Under the pieces are notes generated by a model that saw nothing but the letters and a program-made list of their open reading frames with translations, was not told the origin of the DNA and did no database searches. Shown here one piece after another: positions 1 to 6,502 of a DNA stretch of 64,000 nucleotides. Positions within the stretch are counted from its first letter, which is position 1. The number at the start of each line of letters is the position of its first letter. A program made the translations under genes and the position numbers. The DNA comes from Erythrobacter colymbi (GTDB lineage: Bacteria > Pseudomonadota > Alphaproteobacteria > Sphingomonadales > Sphingomonadaceae): assembly GCF_002155685.1 (NCBI RefSeq), contig NZ_MUYK01000005.1, forward strand, positions 1 to 64,000, written 5' to 3'.

Positions 1-41
1 GCGCGCGGTGTTCCGAGAATTGCGCGCGCAGCATTCCGATA

Positions 42-82
42 TGATCGCGCGCAGTTTGAGGTGAGGCTCACCTGATCGTTGG
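42..82. repeat. IS21 left-end repeat block
   Basis: Two blocks, TGATCGCGCGCAG and CACCTGATCGTTGG, are exact inverted copies of blocks at 2448-2480. Multiple subterminal repeats that bind the transposase are a property of IS21 ends. Confidence 0.75.
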
Positions 83-118
83 GGCATTCTTTCGACCGGA
101 TAACGGTTGGAGGAATGC

Positions 119-1666
119 ATGCCGACGAGGAGAGTTACGATGCGCCATGTGCGCGAGATTTTGCGTCTGAGTCTGGACTGCGGGCTTTCGACGCGGGTGG
201 TTGGCGAGCGGGTCGGGGTCGGACCGACGACGGTCCGGGATACGCTTCGGCGGTTCGATCGGTCGGGTCTGACTTGGCCAGTGCAGCCTGAAATGACGGA
301 CAGCGACCTGGAGTCCCGGCTCTACGGCGTGCCAGGGGTGAAGCCCGGGCGCCGCAAGTTGCCTGAGCCCGACTGGGCGGTGGTGGCGCGCGAGTTGAAG
401 CGCAAGCACGTGACGCTGCAGATCCTGTGGGAGGAATACCACGCGGCGAACCCCGACGGCTATCGCTACAGCCGGTGGTGCGACCTGTTCCGGCGCTGGG
501 AAGGCCGGCTGCCGCTGGTGATGCGCCAGAGCCATGCCGGCGGTGAGAAGCTGTTCGTTGATTATGCGGGCGACACGGTGCCGGTGGTGGTAGACCGCAG
601 AACCGGCGAGATCCGCGATGCGCATCTGTTCGTCGCGGTGCTGGGCGGCTCGAGCCTGTCGTTTGCGTGTGCGACCTGGACCGAGCAGTTTGCTGACTGG
701 GCCGAGGCTCACAATGCTGCCTTCGCATTCTTCGGCGGAGCGCCGCAGCTGCTGGTGCCCGACAATGCCAAGGTCGCGGTGATCAAGGCTTGCCACTTCG
801 ATCCGATGCTCAACCGCAGCTACACGGACATGGCTCGGCATTACGGGACGGCAGTGCTGCCGGCACGGCCGAGGAGGCCCAAGGACAAGGCGAAGGTTGA
901 GGCCTGTGTCAGGATCGTCGAGCGCTGGGTGCTGGGCCGTCTGCGCAATCGCATCTTCTACAGCCTGGCCGAGCTCAACGCTGCCATTGCCGAGTGCCTT
1001 GCTGATCTGAATGAGCGCCGTGTGCTTCGCCAGTTCGGCCGCACGCGCCGCCAGCTGTTCGAGGAGGTCGATGCGCCGAACCTGAAGCCGCTGCCACCGG
1101 AGCCATGGGTTCATGCGCAATGGAAGCGCTGCCGGGTTGGGCTCGATTACCATATCGCGCTCGAGCAGCATCATTACTCGGTGCCGCACCGCTACGCGCG
1201 GCGCGAGGTTGAGGTGCGTTACACGGCCCGCAGCGTCGAGATCTTCCTCGGCGGCGAGCGGATCGCGGTGCACATGCGCGGCAGTGGCAATGGTCGGCAC
1301 ACGACCGTGCCCGAGCACATGCCATCGAGCCACCGGCGCTATCTCGACTGGACACCGGCAAAGATCCAGGAGGAGGCGGGCCGGATCGGCCCGATGCTGT
1401 CGCTGTTGATGGCGCGCATCATCGAGGACCGGCCGCATCCCGAGCAAGGCTACCGTTCGTGCCTGGGGATCATCGGCTTGTCCAAGCGGTTCGGCGCTGA
1501 GCGCCTTGAAGCGGCTGCGCTTCGCGCGCTGGAGATCGGCGCGCGCAATTATCCGTCTGTAAAATCGATCCTCGAAAAGGGGCTCGACAAGGTGCCCGTG
1601 TCCAAAGCCCCGGAGCGCGAGCCGATCCTGCACGACAATATCCGGGGCTCTCAATACTACCACTGA
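119..1666 (+). CDS. istA: IS21-family transposase IstA
   Basis: DDE transposase that cuts and joins the element ends together with the IstB ATPase. It has an N-terminal helix-turn-helix (about residues 12-50, with the helix around VGERVGVGPTTVRDTLRRF) and an integrase core. Candidate catalytic residues are Asp in FVDYAGD (about 150), Asp in LVPDNAK (about 215) and Glu in KAKVEA (about 260). The ATG at 119 is chosen because GGAGGA lies 5 nt upstream; the frame is also open to a TTG at 107. istB starts 11 nt after the stop, so the two form one operon. About 515 residues is normal for IstA. No frameshift or internal stop is seen, so the element looks intact and potentially active. Confidence 0.95.
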   Translation: MPTRRVTMRHVREILRLSLDCGLSTRVVGERVGVGPTTVRDTLRRFDRSGLTWPVQPEMTDSDLESRLYGVPGVKPGRRKLPEPDWAVVARELKRKHVTLQILWEEYHAANPDGYRYSRWCDLFRRWEGRLPLVMRQSHAGGEKLFVDYAGDTVPVVVDRRTGEIRDAHLFVAVLGGSSLSFACATWTEQFADWAEAHNAAFAFFGGAPQLLVPDNAKVAVIKACHFDPMLNRSYTDMARHYGTAVLPARPRRPKDKAKVEACVRIVERWVLGRLRNRIFYSLAELNAAIAECLADLNERRVLRQFGRTRRQLFEEVDAPNLKPLPPEPWVHAQWKRCRVGLDYHIALEQHHYSVPHRYARREVEVRYTARSVEIFLGGERIAVHMRGSGNGRHTTVPEHMPSSHRRYLDWTPAKIQEEAGRIGPMLSLLMARIIEDRPHPEQGYRSCLGIIGLSKRFGAERLEAAALRALEIGARNYPSVKSILEKGLDKVPVSKAPEREPILHDNIRGSQYYH

Positions 1667-1677
1667 AAGGAGCAAGG

Positions 1678-2418
1678 ATGCTCAAACACCCCACACTTGA
1701 TCAGTTGAACCAGCTTGGCCTTATCGGCATGGCCCAAGCCTTTGCGGATCTGGATGGCAATGGCGATGCCGCCAGCCTGAACCACGCGGAATGGCTGGCG
1801 CTGCTGCTCGATCATGAAGCGACATGGCGCAATGACAAGCGCCTCGCCCTGCGCCTGCGTCAGGCAAAGCTGCGGCACCAAGCCGTGCCTGAGGACGTTG
1901 ATTATCGCAGCGCCCGCGGGCTCGATCGGCGGTTGTTCGAAATGCTGCTGAAGGGCAGCTGGATCGCTGCCCATGAGAACTGTGCGATTATCGGACCAGC
2001 AGGGGTCGGCAAGAGCTGGCTGGCCTGCGCCGTCGGGCATCAGGCCTGCCGTGACAATCGCTCGGTTCTCTACACCCGCCTGCCGCGGTTGATCGACGAG
2101 CTGTCGCTTGCCAAGGGCGATGGCCGCATTGCTGCGCGCATGAAGAGCCTGGCCCGCGTGGACCTGCTCATCCTCGATGACTGGGGGCTTGAGCCGCTCG
2201 ATGGCAATGCCCGCCATCATCTGCTGGAGATCCTCGAGGATCGCTATGGGCGCCGTTCAACGCTCGTAACAAGCCAGCTACCCATCGCGCGCTGGTTCGA
2301 TCTCATCGGCGATCCGACCTACGCCGATGCCATCCTCGATCGGCTTGTCCACAACGCCCACAGGCTCGAGCTATCCGGGGAATCCATGCGGCGAAGCATC
2401 GCCGCTCAAGCCGCTTGA
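1678..2418 (+). CDS. istB: IS21-family helper ATPase IstB
   Basis: AAA+ ATPase related to DnaC that selects target DNA and activates IstA. Walker A GPAGVGKS is at about residues 106-113 and Walker B LLILDDWG at about 163-170. At 246 residues it has full family length. An AAAGGAG Shine-Dalgarno just before the ATG and the short gap to istA show co-transcription. The coding sequence is followed by about 120 bp of non-coding IS end carrying the terminal repeats. Confidence 0.95.
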   Translation: MLKHPTLDQLNQLGLIGMAQAFADLDGNGDAASLNHAEWLALLLDHEATWRNDKRLALRLRQAKLRHQAVPEDVDYRSARGLDRRLFEMLLKGSWIAAHENCAIIGPAGVGKSWLACAVGHQACRDNRSVLYTRLPRLIDELSLAKGDGRIAARMKSLARVDLLILDDWGLEPLDGNARHHLLEILEDRYGRRSTLVTSQLPIARWFDLIGDPTYADAILDRLVHNAHRLELSGESMRRSIAAQAA

Positions 2419-2447
2419 CCCGCGGCAAAGCATAGTGCCACAACATA

Positions 2448-2480
2448 CCAACGATCAGGTGCTTCACCTGCGCGCGATCA
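2448..2480. repeat. IS21 right-end repeat block
   Basis: CCAACGATCAGGTG and CTGCGCGCGATCA are the reverse complements of the left-end blocks at 69-82 and 42-54. The order is mirrored, as expected for inverted terminal repeats. Confidence 0.75.
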
Positions 2481-2539
2481 AAGCGGAACGCTGCGCGGCA
2501 TCAGATCGGAATACATGCGCGCGATCGTCGGAATCCGCA

Positions 2540-3278
2540 CGGGTCCCCTCATACCGAGCTAGATTCTTCGTCAAAGTCCGTTGGTTCCGATGGGAGCAAA
2601 CGCGAGGTAAATAAACGCGGCGAAACCTATATTCGTTATGACGCCTCCCAGGATGGCGTCATTCTCCCGATTTCGCGTGAGGAGCGGCTTGCCGCTGACG
2701 ATAGCCCATCCAACCAAAAAGGGTCCGAACATCAGGCCGACAACCATCGCCCAACTTGCCAAAGCGAGCCGATTGACACTGGGTATTCTGACCTGTGCGC
2801 TCAGTGGGCCAGCGTCGCTGTCGCTCGCTACACGAACAGGATCGGTGCGGAAAACTACCGCGTATCGTCTTTCGCTGCCCTGATTAGCGCCCTTGCGGCC
2901 GTGGCTACCGTTCTCGCCGTTGCCGTGGCCGCCGTAGCTGCTCGCGACGCCAGCAAGGCCGTTCGATTGATGAAAGAGGGCATGCTGCCCTTTCTCAGCG
3001 TCCGCTTCTCGGAGAGGGCTGGCAATGGCAAGTTGAAACTGATCAATGCCGGCACCGGAGTTGCGACGGATATCGAAATCATGATTGGCAGTGTCTCCCT
3101 GCCCTTGCGTAGGCGTGTTCTTCAAGCTGGCGAAGAACTTAGCGTAGCCAACCAGGCTATTATTCCGATGGACGGGCGGCTGACTATAGCTCTCCGTTAC
3201 AAGCACGCTTCCGGGCACCTTGATAACAGGACTGAGGAATTCCATATAGTTAATGGCACGTGGATGCAGATCACTTGA
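2540..3278 (+). pseudogene. 5'-truncated membrane-anchored protein gene, interrupted by the IS21 element
   Basis: One reading frame stays open from the IS21 right end to the stop at 3276-3278 (about 245 codons) and has no ATG before codon 130. The translation looks like real protein. It has a polar N-terminal stretch, a transmembrane helix (around 2862-2945, rich in Ala, Val and Leu), then a roughly 95-residue domain containing LKLINAGTGVATDIEI. That resembles the small 'N-G-T/N-G-x-A' beta domains found after a membrane anchor. The GTG at 2901 is inside the helix and is not a credible start. I infer that the IS landed in the gene and separated it from its 5' end, which would lie left of this window. 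Function unknown. Confidence 0.7.
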
Positions 3279-3384
3279 ACCAGTCCCAGGAATAAGTGAC
3301 GTCAGACCTAATATAAAAATGCCAAGAAAATTTTCCATCATCTATCTCCTTCGATGGTAACCCACCGCCAGGATCCAGAGATGT

Positions 3385-3398
3385 AGCCCTAGCGGGCT
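3385..3398. terminator. small hairpin abutting the transposase stop codon
   Basis: AGCCC-TAGC-GGGCT forms a 5-bp stem immediately downstream of the minus-strand transposase stop at 3399-3401. It may act as a weak terminator. There is no clear U-run, so confidence is low. Confidence 0.3.
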
Positions 3399-4469
3399 CT
3401 ATTCATTGTCGTTGATACCAAGTGCTCTAAGCACATCATGCTTGCGGTCATCTTCACGCCGAGGACCAGACGCCTGCCAATATCCGGCGAATGTGCGAGA
3501 TGGCGGAAGCCCCATCGCAGCACGGATTAGCTTTTCTACCTTTGCCCGGTCGTCGAGCCGGCGATTTTCTTCTCTCCAGGCGCCGTCAGCAGCGTAGAAG
3601 TCGAGATAATCGCCAGCGATGTGATGGTGCACGCCGATTTCGGCTCTGCGCATACGCGAGAAGGCACTTTCTGCACCGTTGGTGTGGACGCCCTCATCGT
3701 TGCAGAACTCGTTCTTGTGGTTGACGCGTTCAAGGTGATGGCTTCCGTATAGCGGCTCCCATCCCGATCCTTCGTCTGCGAAGAGAGTGGCGCTGCGATC
3801 TACGCTTTCGGTGATCCATGAGACGGCCTGACGCTCGCTCTTGAAGGTGCGCGTCAGAAGCCGTCCCTGACCACCACGCTCCCGCAGCAGGACTACGCAC
3901 TGACGCTTGCTGCCATTGATCGGAATGCGCCGACGATCGATGCGTTCGTCTTTCTTATTGGCCTGCTTGAGGTAGCCACCGAAATAGGCGCCATCGATCT
4001 CAACCTCACCAACGAGGTGAACGTCCTCCTGATCAAGGAACATCACTTCTCGGAGCTTGTCGGTGAGCACCCAGACAGTTTTGTAGTCATGGTCGTAATC
4101 GTGCGATAGCCAGATTGAGGCTGCACCCTTGGCATGAACCGCCATTGCCCGGACAATGAGCATGAGCTCGAGATAGGTGATGCGCTTGTGCGCGAACATC
4201 GTCCCGCTCGTGATTGAGAAGAACTTGTAGCACTGCGGATTGGCGCACTTGAAGCGGTTCTGGGACCTGATTGCATAGACCCGCTTGCAGTCACATTCCG
4301 GACACGTGGGGTTTCCGTCAGGCCACCTGGCCCGGAGAAAGAACTCCCTGCAACCCTCTTCCCCCATTTTAAAGACGTCATGGATGCTCAGCGTGCGGCT
4401 TGCAGGATTCTTCAGCCAATGCTGGCCCTGCTTTTTGCGCTTGAACGGGATGGTTGCACGACTGGCCAT
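3399..4469 (-). CDS. IS1595-family (ISXO2-like) transposase
   Basis: DDE-type transposase. It has an N-terminal zinc ribbon (CPECDCKRVY followed by CANPQC, about residues 45-75) and then an ISXO2-like catalytic domain. Candidate acidic residues are in EVEIDGAYFGG, LFADEG and the later NGAESAFSRMRR segment (Asn-Gly-Ala-Glu). The frame is open to a TTG at 4508, but the ATG at 4469 (MASRATIPFKRK) is preferred because the upstream stretch overlaps a promoter and a dyad. With that start the protein is about 356 residues, normal for the family. No convincing terminal inverted repeats were found, so the element borders are not defined. A divergent DUF6471 gene shares its control region. Confidence 0.85.
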   Translation of the reverse strand: MASRATIPFKRKKQGQHWLKNPASRTLSIHDVFKMGEEGCREFFLRARWPDGNPTCPECDCKRVYAIRSQNRFKCANPQCYKFFSITSGTMFAHKRITYLELMLIVRAMAVHAKGAASIWLSHDYDHDYKTVWVLTDKLREVMFLDQEDVHLVGEVEIDGAYFGGYLKQANKKDERIDRRRIPINGSKRQCVVLLRERGGQGRLLTRTFKSERQAVSWITESVDRSATLFADEGSGWEPLYGSHHLERVNHKNEFCNDEGVHTNGAESAFSRMRRAEIGVHHHIAGDYLDFYAADGAWREENRRLDDRAKVEKLIRAAMGLPPSRTFAGYWQASGPRREDDRKHDVLRALGINDNE

Positions 4470-4473
4470 TGAG

Positions 4474-4489
4474 GTGTCGTATATGACAC
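4474..4489. promoter_or_regulatory. operator-like dyad at the transposase start
   Basis: GTGTCGTATATGACAC is a palindrome with 5-bp arms. It lies 5 nt upstream of the transposase ATG and overlaps its predicted -10 region. A second copy, in reverse orientation and matching 13 of 16 bases, is at 4516-4531, with 42 bp between equivalent positions (about four helical turns). Binding of a regulator here would block transposase transcription. That regulator may be the DUF6471 product (inference). Confidence 0.6.
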
Positions 4490-4508
4490 TATCGGGCCTC
4501 GTGGTCAA
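4484..4508 (-). promoter_or_regulatory. predicted transposase promoter
   Basis: On the minus strand TTGACC (4508-4503) and a TCATAT-like -10 about 16 bp further lie across the 4474-4489 dyad. The expected start point falls only a few bases before the ATG at 4469, so the mRNA may have almost no leader. No Shine-Dalgarno is visible. Confidence 0.45.
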
Positions 4509-4515
4509 TCAAAAA

Positions 4516-4531
4516 GTGCCGAATACGACAC
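4516..4531. promoter_or_regulatory. second operator-like dyad in the shared control region
   Basis: GTGCCGAATACGACAC is an imperfect palindrome. Its reverse complement matches the dyad at 4474-4489 at 13 of 16 positions, and both extend into AGGTGTCGTAT arms (4472-4482 and 4523-4533). It sits just upstream of the predicted -35 box of the DUF6471 gene. Confidence 0.55.
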
Positions 4532-4536
4532 CTTAA

Positions 4537-4565
4537 TTGCCGTATCCGTATCCTGATTCTATAAG
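4537..4565 (+). promoter_or_regulatory. predicted leaderless promoter of the DUF6471 gene
   Basis: TTGCCG (4537-4542), a 17-bp spacer and TATAAG (4560-4565) form a good sigma-70-type promoter. The ATG at 4572 begins 6 nt after the -10 box, so transcription would start at or next to the start codon. No Shine-Dalgarno is seen, consistent with a leaderless transcript. Confidence 0.55.
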
Positions 4566-4571
4566 TGACTC

Positions 4572-4886
4572 ATGACACAAGATCGCGATGATGAATGGGA
4601 GCAGCTCGCTCGCAACCTGGTTCGGGGTCAGTTGATGACTCGGGGGATGTCGTATGCCGCGCTCAGGGAGGCTCTTGCCAAGATCGGTGTTGAGGACACC
4701 GAGGGGGCTATAAAGAGCAAAATGAGCCGGGGGAGGTTCACGGCTGTGTTCTTTCTGCAGTGTATGACTGCGATCGGAGTCGAGTGGCTGCACATCCCCG
4801 GAGCCCCCGATGGCTCTGGTTCTTTTGCTGTTGGGCCGCACGGAGCCCAGGCGCTTGCCCAGAAGAAGTCGCCGACTGAGAATTGA
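4572..4886 (+). CDS. DUF6471 domain protein, possible DNA-binding regulator
   Basis: This 104-residue protein matches the DUF6471 pattern as I remember it: ARNLVRGQLMTRGMSYAAL, then LAKIGVEDTEGAIKSKMSRG, then FTAVFFLQCMTAIG (about residues 14-72). The layout resembles a compact Cro/XRE-like helix-turn-helix. The tail (about 75-104) is low complexity. The gene is divergent from the IS1595-type transposase and shares two operator-like dyads with it. It could repress the transposase, itself or both (inference). Base composition is less G+C-rich than the core genes to the right. The predicted mRNA is leaderless. Confidence 0.6.
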   Translation: MTQDRDDEWEQLARNLVRGQLMTRGMSYAALREALAKIGVEDTEGAIKSKMSRGRFTAVFFLQCMTAIGVEWLHIPGAPDGSGSFAVGPHGAQALAQKKSPTEN

Positions 4887-4904
4887 GGGGGCTATGCCCG
4901 CGAA

Positions 4905-4942
4905 ATTTTTCTGGGGGTGGGCTCGCCCACCCCCAGAAAAAT
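4905..4942. terminator. perfect 18-bp-stem hairpin, likely bidirectional terminator
   Basis: ATTTTTCTGGGGGTGGGC and its exact reverse complement are separated by only TC. The G+C-rich core is flanked by A/T runs on both sides, as in a factor-independent terminator that works in both directions. It lies 19 nt after the DUF6471 stop. Such perfection is also compatible with a mobile-element end structure. Confidence 0.6.
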
Positions 4943-5028
4943 CGGCTCCCCATACGGATCGATTCGTTCTTTAGATTCCCTCTTTAACTCAGGCCCTTAA
5001 GTGGTCTTGGTGCAATAACTCCGCCATA

Positions 5029-5613
5029 CCGGAGTTCCAGCGCCCGGTGCTCGATTCGCTGCGCCAGCCGCTCGAGACCGGCACGGTCGACGTCGCCCGC
5101 GCCAATGCCCACGTCACCTTCCCCGCGCGCGTGCAACTCGTGGCGGCGATGAACCCCTGCCGCTGCGGCTATGCGGGCGATCCGGCGCGCAACTGCAACA
5201 AGTACCCGCGCTGCATCGGTGACTATCAGGCACGGCTTTCGGGGCCGCTGCTCGACCGGATCGACCTTCACGTCCATGTCGGCGCGGTGAGCGCTTTGGA
5301 CATGACCCTGCCGCCCCCTGCCGAGGGCAGCGCCGAAGTGGCAAGGCGCGTCGCCGCCGCCCGCGCGCGCCAGACCGCGCGCGGCGTCAGGTCCAATGCC
5401 GAGCTGGAGGGCGAGCGGCTCGAACAATACGCCACCCCCGATGAGGCCGGCCGCAAGCTGCTGCTTCAGGCGGCCGAGAAGCTGCGCCTCTCCGCGCGCG
5501 GCTACACAAGGATGCTCCGCGTCTCGCGCACCATCGCCGATCTTGCCGGAGCCGAAACGGTGGGCCGCGTCCATATCGCCGAGGCGCTATCCTATCGGAT
5601 GATGACCAGCTAA
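5029..5613 (+). pseudogene. comM: 3' fragment of comM/yifB (Mg chelatase-like AAA+ ATPase), 5' part missing
   Basis: Recognisable homology starts at PEFQRPVLDSLRQPLE (5029 onward) and runs to the normal C-terminus. It includes QLVAAMNPCRCGY, the RLSGPLLDRIDLHV arginine-finger/sensor region and the C-terminal RMLRVSRTIADLAG segment. Full-length ComM is about 500 residues and only about 194 remain. The ATP-binding N-terminal half is absent and the codons just before PEF no longer match the expected family motif (usually DELPEF). ComM is a hexameric helicase that promotes branch migration in natural transformation. The break coincides with the edge of the mobile region to the left, so the gene is probably disrupted by insertion. 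The GTG at 5047 is not a real start. Confidence 0.85.
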
Positions 5614-5686
5614 GAGGCGCGCACAGGGCCGCCCTCTTCACGGCCCGCACTAAGGCGCAGCGGCGATTACCGAGGATCCATCAGCA

Positions 5687-6502
5687 TTGGCGGCAGAAGA
5701 GCCTGCGCGCGGGATCGCGGGGCTGGTGGCGATGTGGCGCGATGCCTCGCGGCGGCGCAAGCTCGCGAGCCTCGCCTTCGCACTCGCGATCGAGGCGCTG
5801 ATCGTGCTGCTGCTGCTCACGCTGGGCGCGAATCTGGTGGGCGAGGAAGACGCCAAGGAAAAAGTCACCACCTTCAAGGCGCAGGAATTCGCGGCCCCCT
5901 CAGAGCCCGAGGCCGAGCCCGAACAGGCCGCCGAGGCGAGCGCCGCCGATGCCCCGCAGACGGTGCAGCCCGTGCCGCAATCGCCGATCCGCCCCTCGCC
6001 GCTGGTGCTCAACCCGCAGCCCGCGCCGCAACCCTCGCCCGAGCCCGCCCCGCCGCAGCCCCAGCCGAGCCCCGCCCCGAACGCGCGGCCCTCGCCCAAG
6101 ATCGGCGCGCGCATCCGGCCCAATAGCGGCGGCTATGGCCCGGTCGATACCGGCAACCCGCGTACGGCGGGGGACACGCCGCGGGTGGGCAGCGCGCGCA
6201 ACGGCGAGCCGCTTTACGCCGCCCGGTGGTATCGCGAACCGACCCAGACCGAGCTGGCGGGCTATCTCTCAACGGCCAATGGCCCTGGCTACGCGTTGAT
6301 CGAGTGCAAGACCGTGAGCGGCTACTATGTCGAAGATTGCGCTCTGGTTTCGGAAGCTCCGCAGGGGTCGCAAATCGGCCGCGCAGTGCTGGCAGCAGCA
6401 TGGCAGTTCCGGGTCCGCCCACCGCGGCTTGGGGGGACGGAAAAATTCGGGGAATGGGTGCTGATCCGTGTCACTTACACGGAGCAACGCGCGAAGCCCT
6501 AG
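5687..6502 (+). CDS. TonB-like proline-rich membrane protein
   Basis: A short basic N-terminus, one transmembrane helix (about residues 26-48, LASLAFALAIEALIVLLLL), a long Pro/Ala/Glu-rich periplasmic spacer (about 65-150) and a C-terminal domain of about 90 residues give the architecture of energy-transducing TonB proteins. The C-terminal part (YVEDCALVSEAPQGSQIG then AAWQFRVRPP) resembles the TonB 'secondary variable' C-terminal region. The start is uncertain: TTG 5687, GTG 5726 and ATG 5732 are all in frame and none has a strong Shine-Dalgarno. It probably passes proton-motive energy to an outer-membrane receptor. No exbB/exbD genes are adjacent, so its partner is unknown. Confidence 0.6.
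   Translation: MAAEEPARGIAGLVAMWRDASRRRKLASLAFALAIEALIVLLLLTLGANLVGEEDAKEKVTTFKAQEFAAPSEPEAEPEQAAEASAADAPQTVQPVPQSPIRPSPLVLNPQPAPQPSPEPAPPQPQPSPAPNARPSPKIGARIRPNSGGYGPVDTGNPRTAGDTPRVGSARNGEPLYAARWYREPTQTELAGYLSTANGPGYALIECKTVSGYYVEDCALVSEAPQGSQIGRAVLAAAWQFRVRPPRLGGTEKFGEWVLIRVTYTEQRAKP

Larger units (their letters stand above)
1..2539 (+). mobile_element. IS21-family insertion sequence (left end at or just before the window start)
   Basis: The element carries the two-gene istA-istB module typical of IS21. Inverted terminal blocks are visible. Left TGATCGCGCGCAG (42-54) and CACCTGATCGTTGG (69-82) reappear as reverse complements CCAACGATCAGGTG (2448-2461) and CTGCGCGCGATCA (2468-2480). A further ATTCCGA/GCGCGCA-type repeat lies outside both blocks. 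The right end is placed at the CA of 2538-2539, because IS21 ends are TG...CA and foreign coding sequence begins directly after it. The left tip is ambiguous because the window starts inside or at it, so no target duplication can be checked. Confidence 0.85.

Noticed and set aside
68..1675. 535-codon minus-strand frame across istA
   Set aside because: Arg/His/Pro-rich antisense shadow of a well-matched IstA gene.
2571..3341. 256-codon minus-strand frame with hydrophobic segments
   Set aside because: It is antisense to the truncated plus-strand gene, whose translation looks more protein-like. The hydrophobic runs arise from the complementary strand of the real helix and its flanks, and no Shine-Dalgarno is present.
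4470..4508. TTG-initiated N-terminal extension of the IS1595-type transposase
   Set aside because: The extension overlaps the predicted -35/-10 region and the operator dyad and has no Shine-Dalgarno. The ATG at 4469 gives a normal-length transposase.
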